Source: R-RK-3 sp963834945 (lineage in GTDB: Bacteria; Pseudomonadota; Alphaproteobacteria; Rhizobiales; Rhodomicrobiaceae). Taken from it: DNA of 64,000 bases. The translations under genes were made by a program, and so were the position numbers. Every line of letters starts with the position of its first letter. Within the stretch, counting starts at the first letter, position 1. Below, piece by piece: positions 44,383-52,161 of this stretch. The notes under the pieces are model-generated. The model did no database searches. It saw only the letters and a program-made list of their open reading frames with translations, and had not been told where the DNA came from. The DNA is taken from NCBI GenBank assembly GCA_963834945.1, contig CAWIDT010000009.1, positions 822,664-886,663 of the forward strand, given 5' to 3'.

Positions 44383-45063
44383 ATGGCGCGGACTGTAAAG
44401 GTTCATCCCCTGTTTGTGCGGATCACTCACTGGGTCAACGCGATTGCGATCCTGATCATGATCGGCAGCGGCTGGCACATCTATAACAACTATCCTCTCA
44501 TAGACGGGTTTCAGTTTCCGCGCTGGGCGGTGCTCGGGGGCGATCCGGGATTGAGCTACAAGCTCAACAAGGATGTCGGCTTCGGCAACGCGCTGCTCTG
44601 GCATTTCTCCGCCATGTGGGTGTTCTTCCTCAATGGCACGGCGGCGCTGATTTACGGGCTCACCACCGGCCGGCTGCAAGGCCGATGGCTGCCGATCCGC
44701 CCGGCTGAGGTCTGGCACGATTTGCGCGAGGCGCTGCGCTTCCATCTCGCCCATGACGATCCGCGCATCTATAACGCGGTGCAGAAATTAAGTTATGTCG
44801 GGGTGGTGCTTGCGGCGCTGCTGGTGTTCATCTCGGGGCTGGCGATCTGGAAGCCGGTGCAATTCTGGTGGCTCACGGCCCTGTTCTATGATTTCCAAGG
44901 CGCGCGCCTGGCGCATTTCACCGGCATGTCGCTGATCGTGCTGTTCCTGCTGGTTCACGTCGCCCTGGCGTTCCTCGTGCCAAAGACGATCGTCGCCATG
45001 ACGACCGGGTCGGCGCGCATCGACTCAGCCGGCAATGAGCCGTCCATGCAGGCGGGAGAATAA
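44383..45063 (+). CDS. Cytochrome b561-type membrane subunit
   Basis: 226-aa di-haem b-type cytochrome of the Ni/Fe-hydrogenase/formate-dehydrogenase cytochrome b family. There are four TM helices; candidate haem histidines are in VRITHWVNAI, LLWHFSAMW, RLAHFTGMS and LLVHVALAF. GGTGGAG is upstream of the start. It ends 4 bases before the molybdopterin protein gene, so the two probably form a membrane-anchored oxidoreductase, the cytochrome passing electrons between the periplasmic subunit and the quinone pool. Confidence 0.88.
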   Translation: MARTVKVHPLFVRITHWVNAIAILIMIGSGWHIYNNYPLIDGFQFPRWAVLGGDPGLSYKLNKDVGFGNALLWHFSAMWVFFLNGTAALIYGLTTGRLQGRWLPIRPAEVWHDLREALRFHLAHDDPRIYNAVQKLSYVGVVLAALLVFISGLAIWKPVQFWWLTALFYDFQGARLAHFTGMSLIVLFLLVHVALAFLVPKTIVAMTTGSARIDSAGNEPSMQAGE

Positions 45064-45067
45064 CGCC

Positions 45068-45859
45068 ATGACACTCTATCAGCCCAAACCCTCGCCCAAT
45101 CGCCCGGAAGGTTTCGACGCCATGCGGCTTGCCGAACCGCACCGCGCGCTGCTTGGTGAGATCGAGCGGCGCGGGTTCCTGCGCGGCGCGGTCGGCCTCG
45201 GCGCAGTGACGCTGCTTACCGGCTGCGACATCAGCAACGACGCAAGCCTGCAATCGGTGCTGCGCGCCATCTCCGGCTGGAACGACAGGTTCCAGGCCTG
45301 GCTTCAGAACCCCGACCGGCTGGCGCCCACCTATACCGACGCCGACGTCGCCCATCCGCCCCGCTACAACGCCTTTTATTCCAAGGAGCAGGTGAAGCCG
45401 ATCGACCCGGCGAGCTGGAGGCTGGAACTGGCGGGTAAGATTTCCGACAAGCAATCCTGGTCGACGGATGCCATCTACGCCCTGCCCACCGAGACCCAGA
45501 TTACCCGCCACATCTGCGTCGAGGGCTGGGATTACATCGGTAAATGGTCCGGCGTTCCCCTGGCGCAGTTTCTGGACCGCGTCGGCGCCGACAAATCAGC
45601 CAAATATGTCGCCTTCAAATGCTCCGACAATTATTACGGCAGCATCGACATGCAGACCGCGCGGCATCCGCAAACCATTCTAGCCACCCATTATGACGGC
45701 AAGCCCATCGAGAACATCTATGGCTTCCCCGTCCGGCTGAAGACGCCGCTGAAGCTCGGCTTCAAGCAGCCGAAATGGATCACTTCCATTGAAGTGACCG
45801 ATGCCTATCCCGGCGGCTATTGGGAAGATGGCGGCTACAATTGGTTCAGCGGCGTTTAG
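45068..45859 (+). CDS. Tat-exported sulfite-oxidase-family molybdopterin oxidoreductase
   Basis: 263 aa with the sulfite oxidase/YedY (Oxidoreductase_molyb) fold. A twin-arginine motif ERRGFLRGAVGLG at about residues 31-43 is followed by a lipobox-like LTGC, so it may be a Tat-exported lipoprotein. The molybdenum-ligating Cys is in RHICVEGWDYIGKWSG. The protein is smaller than sulfite oxidases and lacks their dimerisation domain, like YedY/MsrP. Its true substrate is unknown. The cofactor would come from moaC/moeA, and moeA is frameshifted in this sequence. Confidence 0.87.
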   Translation: MTLYQPKPSPNRPEGFDAMRLAEPHRALLGEIERRGFLRGAVGLGAVTLLTGCDISNDASLQSVLRAISGWNDRFQAWLQNPDRLAPTYTDADVAHPPRYNAFYSKEQVKPIDPASWRLELAGKISDKQSWSTDAIYALPTETQITRHICVEGWDYIGKWSGVPLAQFLDRVGADKSAKYVAFKCSDNYYGSIDMQTARHPQTILATHYDGKPIENIYGFPVRLKTPLKLGFKQPKWITSIEVTDAYPGGYWEDGGYNWFSGV

Positions 45860-45876
45860 GCCGCGCCGCATTCGGC

Positions 45877-46269
45877 TTACCGCCGCTCTCCGCCGGCAAG
45901 CAAGGGTCCTAGGCTGGCCAGCCCCAGCTCGGCCCGTTTCTTTTTTGAAAGCCCTTGCGCAACGATCTGGTGCGATCGGCGCAAATAATCCTTCAGCTCC
46001 GCATCGGATAGACCCGGCTCGGCGAAATGTTGAATCCATTTCAACCCGCGTGAGGCGAGATACGGCGCCGGGCGAAGGCCGGGCTGCTCTTTGAGCATCT
46101 CGAAGGAGACCTCGCCGGCCTTGAAGGTGAAGGCCGGTTCGCCATCATGCGCGCTGCCGATGGCGAATACCTTGCCGCCAACCTTCCAGACATCCGAGCC
46201 GCCCCATTGAACCACATGAGTGCTGGCCGGCAGCGTGCGGCAAAACGCGTTGAATTCTTCGCCGGTCAT
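45877..46269 (-). CDS. MmcQ/YjbR family protein
   Basis: 130-aa small soluble protein of the YjbR/CyaY-like fold (MmcQ family): FNAFCRTLPASTHVVQWGG, DVWKVGGKVFAI, and PAPYLASRGLKWIQ. Sometimes called DNA-binding on structural grounds, but function is not established. It converges on the molybdopterin oxidoreductase with a 17-base gap. Confidence 0.87.
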   Translation of the reverse strand: MTGEEFNAFCRTLPASTHVVQWGGSDVWKVGGKVFAIGSAHDGEPAFTFKAGEVSFEMLKEQPGLRPAPYLASRGLKWIQHFAEPGLSDAELKDYLRRSHQIVAQGLSKKKRAELGLASLGPLLAGGERR

Positions 46270-46301
46270 GGCTCGCGCCCTCGATCATATCAGCCATTAG
46301 G

Positions 46302-46405
46302 CTAGAGCATTTTCCAACAAAGTGGGTGCCGGTTCGCGTCGCGAAAATGCTACAGAACAAAGAGATAGAGCCCCGCTCCAATTCAATCGGAGCGGAAAAG
46401 GCTCT
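46302..46405 (-). repeat. 106-bp dispersed repeat, copy 2 (inverted)
   Basis: This is the reverse-complement copy relative to the other three: it begins CTAGAGCATTTTCC and ends GGAAAAGGCTCT. It is more diverged (GTCGCGAAAATGC for GTCGAGAAAATGC, plus small indels). It lies just upstream of the aldehyde-oxidase remnant. Confidence 0.8.
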
Positions 46406-46527
46406 TGCCGCCGGTGCTCCTGCAACCGCCATTCGACGTCGCGCCATCCGTTCGGAGCTTTTGTCGCAGGCCCCAAGTTCAAGGCTTAACGTCCCACACC
46501 GGTCACCGTACAGCAAAGGATCGTCGA

Positions 46528-46999
46528 ATGGCAGACGACCAAACCAAACCCTTCCGACTGAACAGGCGCAATTTTCTGAGCACCGTCGGAGCGGGAGCGG
46601 CGGCCCGCTCGTCGCCAGATCCGTCTCCGCTCAAGAAGCGGCGCCAACTGCCCCCATGCCCGATGCGCGCGATAAGATCAACGTCACCCTCCGTGTCAAC
46701 GGGCAGGACCACCGGCTGCGCTGGAATCGCGTGTCAGCCTGCCGACGCCTTGCGCGACCATGTGCGGCTCACCGGCACCAAGAAGGGCTGCGATCACGGC
46801 CAATGCGGACGTGCAGAAGGTCGAAGTCATCCTGGTGCCCGAGATCGACACCGATGTGAACCCGGCCGGCGTCAAGGGGCGGGGCGGGCTCGGCAATGTC
46901 GGCACGAATGCGGCGGTCGCCAATGCCGTCCATCACGCCACCGGCATCCGGGTCCGCGATTTGCCGATCCGGATCGAAGATCTGCTCCGCTCAGCTTGA
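46528..46999 (+). pseudogene. Deletion remnant of an aldehyde oxidoreductase operon (yagT 5' part joined to yagR 3' part)
   Basis: The 5' part encodes the start of a Tat-exported 2Fe-2S subunit like YagT/PaoA (FRLNRRNFLSTVGAGA, then INVTLRVNGQDHRLRW, then LTGTKKGCDHGQCG), spread over two frames with at least two shifts. Right after the GQCG motif, where the cluster Cys should continue, the sequence changes to the C-terminal end of the molybdopterin subunit YagR/PaoC (VQKVEVILVPEIDTD, GGLGNVGTNAAVANA, RVRDLPIRIEDLL) in a third frame. The rest of yagT, the FAD subunit yagS and most of yagR, about 3.5 kb in intact operons, are missing. Confidence 0.85.
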
Positions 47000-47049
47000 A
47001 CCTGCCAAGAGCCCCGGCGCGCGGGTGAGCCGGCGCCGGGGCTATAGGT

Positions 47050-47475
47050 TCAGACGACCTGGAGCTTCACGTCGATATTGTTGCGCGTCGCATTGGAATA
47101 GGGGCACACTTGGTGTGCCTTTTCCACCAGCGCTTCGGCTTCGGCCTTATCGAGGCCGGGCAGCGAAACATCCAGCGCGATCGTCAAGCCGAAGCCGCCC
47201 TCGGAGCGGGGGCCGATGCCAACCGTGGAAGTGACGCTGGTATCTTCCGGCACTTTCGGCCCGCCTTTTGCGGCCACCGCCTTCATCGCGCCCAGGAAAC
47301 AGGCGGCGTATCCCGTGGCGAATAATTGCTCGGGGTTGACGCCCTGATTGCCCGCACCGCCAAGCTCCTTCGGGGTGGCCATGGTGACGCTGAAATTGCC
47401 GTCTGTCGTGCCCGACTTGCCGTCACGGCCGCCGGTTGCGCGCGCCGACGTGGTGTAAAGGACGTTAACAGGCAT
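47050..47475 (-). CDS. ohr: Organic hydroperoxide resistance protein, Ohr family
   Basis: Thiol peroxidase that reduces organic hydroperoxides. It has 141 aa from the ATG at 47475, preceded by a perfect AGGAGG. Both redox cysteines are present: YAACFLGAM at about residue 60 and HQVCPYSNATR at about 125. No OhrR regulator is adjacent; the nearest MarR gene is 33 kb away. Confidence 0.95.
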   Translation of the reverse strand: MPVNVLYTTSARATGGRDGKSGTTDGNFSVTMATPKELGGAGNQGVNPEQLFATGYAACFLGAMKAVAAKGGPKVPEDTSVTSTVGIGPRSEGGFGLTIALDVSLPGLDKAEAEALVEKAHQVCPYSNATRNNIDVKLQVV

Positions 47476-47606
47476 GGGAACCTCCTTAAGATGAGATGAG
47501 ACGGGCCGCAATTCGCGGCCTTCCGCTGCTTTTAGCATGGGAAAGGCCCTCGGGGCGACGGCATCGCCGCGCCTGAACGGATCGTGATCCAGATCGGCGG
47601 GGGAGG

Positions 47607-48629
47607 CTACCCGAGGCGGAAGCGGTATTCCGTCGTCTGCGAATATTTCTCGAACGGTCCAAGCAACGCTTGAGGGAATTGCGGGCGGTTCGGTGCATCG
47701 GGCCAGATCTGCGGCTCCAGGCACAGGCCCGCATGAGGACCATAGCTGATGCCTTCCAGCCCCGGCACCTCGCGGGCGACGTTCTTTCCGTCGTAAAATT
47801 GCACGCCCGGTTCGGTGGTCCATACCTGCATCTCGACACCCGATTTCACACCCCGCAGCGTCACGGTCCGCCGCAACGGTCCGCGTGCATCGGAGAGGCA
47901 GAAATTGTGGTCATAGGCGGTGTCGGGTTTGCCTTCGCGGCGGATCTGGCGAAGAATGCGGAAGTCGAAATCCGTCCCTTCGACCGGAGCGATGTCGCCG
48001 GTCGGGATGCATTCGCCATCAACGGGCAAATAGCTGTCCGCATCGATCTGTAGCTCATGGCCGAGCACGTCGCTCCGCCCTCCATCATCCAGATTGTAAT
48101 AGCTGTGCGCCGCCAGATTGCACAAGGTCCGCGCATCCGTCTCCGCCGACAGCTCGACGACCATATGCCCGTCATCCTTCAGCGCATAGGTGCAGGACAC
48201 ATCCAGATTGCCGGGAAAACCCATTTCCCCATCGGGAGAGCGATAGGTCAGCGTCACGAAATCCGCGCCGGCATCGCCCAGCGTCCAGAGCTGGTGGCCG
48301 AAGCCGGCGGCGCCGCCATGGAGCGTATGCTTGCCGAGAAAGTTCTTGTCGGTGTGATAGGTCTTGCCGTCGATGCTGAAACGCCCGCCAGCGATGCGGT
48401 TGGCATAGCGCCCGGCAATCGCGCCGAAATAGGGGGAATGCACCGGATAGAAGCGGAAATCCTCGAAACCGAGCACCAGCGGATCGGGATGGCCTTCAAG
48501 GCGCAGGTCCTGAACCACCGCTCCCCAGGTCAGCACGTTCGCCGTCAGGCCTCCGCCCCGGATGACCACACGGTCGACCTTGCGCCCATCGGGCATCCAA
48601 CCAAAAGGCTCAGCGTCGGTGGTCGCCAT
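47607..48629 (-). CDS. galM: Aldose 1-epimerase (galactose mutarotase)
   Basis: Interconverts alpha and beta anomers of galactose and other aldoses. It has 340 aa. Motifs: GAIAGRYANRIAGGRF, KHTLHGGAAGFGHQLW, NLAAHSYYNLDD (catalytic His) and a Glu in LCLEPQIWPDAPN. It is last of the sugar-oxidation genes, downstream of the lactonase, and supplies the beta anomer used by sugar dehydrogenases. Confidence 0.95.
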   Translation of the reverse strand: MATTDAEPFGWMPDGRKVDRVVIRGGGLTANVLTWGAVVQDLRLEGHPDPLVLGFEDFRFYPVHSPYFGAIAGRYANRIAGGRFSIDGKTYHTDKNFLGKHTLHGGAAGFGHQLWTLGDAGADFVTLTYRSPDGEMGFPGNLDVSCTYALKDDGHMVVELSAETDARTLCNLAAHSYYNLDDGGRSDVLGHELQIDADSYLPVDGECIPTGDIAPVEGTDFDFRILRQIRREGKPDTAYDHNFCLSDARGPLRRTVTLRGVKSGVEMQVWTTEPGVQFYDGKNVAREVPGLEGISYGPHAGLCLEPQIWPDAPNRPQFPQALLGPFEKYSQTTEYRFRLG

Positions 48630-48642
48630 CTCAAATCCCCCC

Positions 48643-49512
48643 TTAAAGTATTATTCTTGGCTCGGGCCGGCCGTGAACGGCGACGTCGAGAATAAAGGTC
48701 TTGCCGGCCTCCGCATCCTGGGCGCGCTGCGCCTCGTCCATGCCCTGCCACGCCGAAGTGACCAGAAGCCGCCCCAGATCGCGGCCGATGAAAGCGGGGC
48801 AGCTTGGCTGCAGCGTCGGCATGGGCAAGGTCTGCTCAAGCACGCCTTGCGGCGAGATGACCTTAACGCAGGAGCCGCCCCAGCATGCAAACCAGATTGC
48901 GCCCTCATCGTCCACCACCGCGCCGTCGATCCACCCCTTTTCCCCGGCATGATCGAAAAACACGCCCGCCTCGCCGCGCGGCAGGCCGTTCGCCGGATCG
49001 ACGGCGACCGTCATCAATTTTTCCGTGGCGGTGTCGGTGAAAAAAGCGGTGCCGCCATCGGCGGAAAAGCACATGGCGTTGGGCACCGTGATCGCCGGAT
49101 AGAGCTGGCGCAACTCGCCCTTGAAGAACCAGTAGATCGCGCCCGCGCCTTTCTCCTCTTCCTTGCCCATGGTGCCGATCCAGATCGCGCCCGACGGATG
49201 AACGCGGCCGTCATTGGAGCGGGTCGCCGGATTGCCGGCTTCGAGCGGATGGTGCAGGGTCAGGCCATTGGTGGCGGTATCGCGCAGATAGAGCCCGTTC
49301 TCGGTGGCGATCAGTTGCGTGCGGTCGTCGACGACGCCAAGCATGCTGCCCATATGGGGCAGGTCATGGATGGTGGTCGCGCCTGACTGGAGGTCATGCT
49401 CGAACAGGCGTTTGCCTCTTATGTCGAACCACCAAGCCTTGTCGGCAACAGGATCGTAAGTCGGCCCTTCGCCGAGATGGCAGCGTGTTTCGTCCAGCGT
49501 CTTGACTGTCAT
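48643..49512 (-). CDS. SMP-30/gluconolactonase family sugar lactonase
   Basis: Six-bladed beta-propeller lactonase of 289 aa. Metal ligands are visible: Glu in LGEGPTYDP, Asn/Asp in SNDGRVHPSG and PNAMCFSADG, and Asp in GWIDGAVVDDEG. In this pathway it should open galactono-1,4-lactone (and arabinono-lactone) to the acid. It overlaps the dgoA stop by 4 bases. Confidence 0.92.
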   Translation of the reverse strand: MTVKTLDETRCHLGEGPTYDPVADKAWWFDIRGKRLFEHDLQSGATTIHDLPHMGSMLGVVDDRTQLIATENGLYLRDTATNGLTLHHPLEAGNPATRSNDGRVHPSGAIWIGTMGKEEEKGAGAIYWFFKGELRQLYPAITVPNAMCFSADGGTAFFTDTATEKLMTVAVDPANGLPRGEAGVFFDHAGEKGWIDGAVVDDEGAIWFACWGGSCVKVISPQGVLEQTLPMPTLQPSCPAFIGRDLGRLLVTSAWQGMDEAQRAQDAEAGKTFILDVAVHGRPEPRIIL

Positions 49513-50159
49513 GCCTGTCCCCCGAAAACTGCATCATAGGCCGCAATGATGGCGCGGGCCTTATCGGCGACATCGCGCGCCGCGGCGCCCGGCCGGTAGA
49601 GGCTCGACCCCATTCCGAATGTGCGCAATCCCGCCTTGGCGTAGCTGGCGAAATCCGCCTCCGACACTCCCCCCACCGCGCCGATTTCGATCCCGGCAGG
49701 CAGGACAGCCCGGATCGCTGCGATGCCGGCGGGCCCCAGAATGCTGGCGGGGAAGAATTTCAGCGCGGATGCCCCCGCATCTATGGCACGAAACGCTTCC
49801 GTCGCCGTGAACACGCCGGGCATGGTGACCATGCCGTAGGTCGCGGCACGCGCAATCACCTCCGGCACGATGTTGGGGCTGACCATCAGCCGTCCGCCCA
49901 CGCCCGCGAGTCGCTCGACATCGGCAGGCGTCAGCACGGTTCCGGCGCCGATTAGGCATCCTTCCGGCGAAAGCCTCGCGCCCCTTTCGATGGAGGCGAA
50001 CGGATCAGGCGAGTTGAGCGGAATTTCGATCGCCTCGAATCCGGCCTCGATCAGGGCGGCGATGACGGGCTCGGCTTCATCGGGCCGGATGCCGCGCAGG
50101 ATGGCCACCAGCGAGCGCCGCAGCCTGGGCCAGGCAACAGGTGGGCACTCACGTTCCAT
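49509..50159 (-). CDS. dgoA: 2-dehydro-3-deoxy-6-phosphogalactonate aldolase
   Basis: Cleaves KDPGal to pyruvate and glyceraldehyde 3-phosphate. It has 216 aa from the ATG at 50159, overlapping the dgoK end by 11 bases. Class I KDPG-aldolase signatures: VAILRGIRPDEA, the proton-relay Glu in AIEIPLNSP, and the Schiff-base Lys in SALKFFPASILGP. The neighbouring dgoK favours the galactonate rather than the gluconate version. Confidence 0.94.
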   Translation of the reverse strand: MERECPPVAWPRLRRSLVAILRGIRPDEAEPVIAALIEAGFEAIEIPLNSPDPFASIERGARLSPEGCLIGAGTVLTPADVERLAGVGGRLMVSPNIVPEVIARAATYGMVTMPGVFTATEAFRAIDAGASALKFFPASILGPAGIAAIRAVLPAGIEIGAVGGVSEADFASYAKAGLRTFGMGSSLYRPGAAARDVADKARAIIAAYDAVFGGQA

Positions 50160-51084
50160 AGATTTGTTCTCCCTCGGCGCCCCAGATGGCGTGTGCCGTG
50201 CTCCACAGCCCGTGCCGCACCGCTTCTTCGGCGTCGCAGACAAGAACGGCGGCATGACGCAACTCCAGCGCGGCGCGATACAGCGCGCTCAGTTTGCCGG
50301 ACGCGACCAGGACCACTTCGGCGAACGAATCGAACCGGGCCGCCGCGCCCGCCAGCTCAAGCCCGATGAGGAGCCCCGAAAGCCTCGCGGCTCCATCGCC
50401 CGGAGCCGTAAATCCAAGCAACTGCGCCGAGCGGCATTGGAACAGCAGATTGGCGAAAGCCTCCGGACTGTCCGCGATGGCCTTCGCGGCGGCGATAAAG
50501 ACTGGATCATCAGGCTGCACATCCGGGGAAGCCCCCACCGCCGCGCTCAAGGTGGAGTGGCCCGCGAGCAGGGCAAACAGCTCGCCGGTCATATAGCTGG
50601 CGAAATGCTCCACCCTGCCCTCCCGCAGCGTCACCCATTTGGAATGGGTGCCGGGCATGCAGATGAGGCCGGATTGCAGCCCGCTGGCGACCAGCCCCAG
50701 AAGTTGGGTTTCCTCGCCGCGCATGACGTCCGGCGCCCCCGCCTCGCGCTGGGCGATGCCGGAGAGAATGCGCACCTCCCGGGGATGGTCCCTGACGCGC
50801 AGCGCATTTCGGGCGATATCGGCGAGGTCGCAGGGCGTATCGACATAGCCGGCTTCCCGCCAGCCCTGCCGCGCTCCGGCCATGCCGCAGATGATGACGG
50901 GCAATGAATTCGGGGCCTCAAGCTCGCCGAGATGGCGCTCCATGACGGCGCCGAAGCCCTTGCCGGCAGCGTGGATCATGCCCTCCTCGCTGCGCCGCTC
51001 CGCCAGCACCGTTCCATCTTCGGCGAGGAGCCAGAGGCGGAAGGACGATGTGCCCCAATCGATCGCGGCGCAGAAGGGTGTCAT
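50149..51084 (-). CDS. dgoK: 2-dehydro-3-deoxygalactonokinase
   Basis: Phosphorylates 2-keto-3-deoxygalactonate with ATP. It has 311 aa from the ATG at 51084, which overlaps the SDR stop (ATGA). DgoK signatures: AIDWGTSSFRLWLL at the N-terminus, CGMAGARQGWREAGYV, VMRGEETQLLG and MPGTHSKWVTLREG. It lies between the sugar dehydrogenase and the aldolase. Confidence 0.95.
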   Translation of the reverse strand: MTPFCAAIDWGTSSFRLWLLAEDGTVLAERRSEEGMIHAAGKGFGAVMERHLGELEAPNSLPVIICGMAGARQGWREAGYVDTPCDLADIARNALRVRDHPREVRILSGIAQREAGAPDVMRGEETQLLGLVASGLQSGLICMPGTHSKWVTLREGRVEHFASYMTGELFALLAGHSTLSAAVGASPDVQPDDPVFIAAAKAIADSPEAFANLLFQCRSAQLLGFTAPGDGAARLSGLLIGLELAGAAARFDSFAEVVLVASGKLSALYRAALELRHAAVLVCDAEEAVRHGLWSTAHAIWGAEGEQIYGT

Positions 51085-51851
51085 CCCGTCACCACCACGC
51101 CGGCATCGACAACGAGCACCTGGCTGGTCATCACCGTGGATGCGTCGGAGGCCAGGAACAGCGTCGGTTCGACCATGGCTTGCGGCGGGATTTCGACCTT
51201 CAGGCACTGGCGCTCCAAGTGGCCCTCAAGCGCTTCCTTGGTGGCCCAGAGCTTGCGCTGGCGGTCGGTGAGCACCCAGCCGGGCACCAGCGCATTGACA
51301 CGGATGTTGTCGGGGCCTAGTTCGCGCGCCAGCGAACGGGTGAGGCCGGTGATGGCCGCCTTCGCCGTGGCGTAGGATGGATAGCCGGCATTGCCCATCA
51401 TGTAGGAGATGGAGGAATAGTTGATGATCGAGCCGCCGCCGCGCGCCCGCATCCCCGGCGCGACCGCCTGCGTGGTGAAGAAATGGTGGCGCAGATTGAC
51501 ATTCTGCATGTGGTCCCACTCCTCGACCGAGAGGCCGTCGAGCGTGTGCCGGTTGTCCCAGGCGGCATTGTTGACCAGTACCGAAACATCGCCATGCGCG
51601 CTCGCCGATTGCGCGATCGCCTGCCGGAGCGCCGGAATGTCGGCCACATCGCAGGGGATAAACAGCGGCCGGTTGCCATATTCGGTTTCCAGCCGATCGC
51701 ATAAGGCCGTCGCATCGGAGCGCTGCACGAAAGCGACCTTGGCGCCCTGTGCGACGAAGCCTTCGGTCAAAAACTCCCCGATGCCCGACCCGCCGCCGGA
51801 GATGAACACCGATTTCCCTTTGATGTCGTGGAATGTCGCCGCGAATTTCAT
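51081..51851 (-). CDS. SDR family sugar 1-dehydrogenase
   Basis: Short-chain dehydrogenase of 256 aa. The NAD(P) site is SGGGSGIGEFLTEGF, with NNAAWDN, Ser in NYSSISYM and the catalytic Tyr-x3-Lys as YATAK. By position it should oxidise D-galactose and/or L-arabinose to the lactone; SDR-type galactose dehydrogenases are known in rhizobia. The exact sugar is not provable from sequence. Confidence 0.88.
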   Translation of the reverse strand: MKFAATFHDIKGKSVFISGGGSGIGEFLTEGFVAQGAKVAFVQRSDATALCDRLETEYGNRPLFIPCDVADIPALRQAIAQSASAHGDVSVLVNNAAWDNRHTLDGLSVEEWDHMQNVNLRHHFFTTQAVAPGMRARGGGSIINYSSISYMMGNAGYPSYATAKAAITGLTRSLARELGPDNIRVNALVPGWVLTDRQRKLWATKEALEGHLERQCLKVEIPPQAMVEPTLFLASDASTVMTSQVLVVDAGVVVTG

Positions 51852-51884
51852 GGCAAGCCCTTTAGCGGTTATGGTGTCGAGAGA

Positions 51885-51990
51885 CTAAAGCCTTTTCCGC
51901 CCCGATTGAATTGAAGCGCGGCTCTAATTCTTTGTTTTGTCGCATTTTCTCGACGCAAACCGGCGTCCACTTTGCTGGAAAATGCTCTAA
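51885..51990 (+). repeat. 106-bp dispersed repeat, copy 3
   Basis: Same orientation as copies 1 and 4. The left end is slightly altered (CTAAAGCCTTTTCC) and the right end is GGAAAATGCTCTAA. It sits in the 310-base gap between the SDR gene and the dehydratase, inside the sugar operon. The rest of that gap holds only the companion repeat. Confidence 0.85.
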
Positions 51991-52002
51991 TGCACGGTCG
52001 GA

Positions 52003-52115
52003 CGCCCCCTCTCCCATGGGAGACGGCTGTGAAGGGAGCAGACATATCGAGAGGCCCCACGCCCTGACCCCGATGCTCCGCGTCAACCCTCCCCGGGGAG
52101 AGGGCTCGCCGCGAT
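52003..52115. repeat. GC-rich companion repeat, copy B
   Basis: CCTCTCCCATGGGAGA near the left side and CCTCCCCGGGGAGAGGG near the right side resemble the arms of copy A in the opposite orientation. The middle is poorly conserved. The boundaries are approximate, and relatedness needs alignment. Confidence 0.35.
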
Positions 52116-52161
52116 TGCCGCTTCGCTTCACCTTTGAACATGTCCATCCGAACTGTACCCG

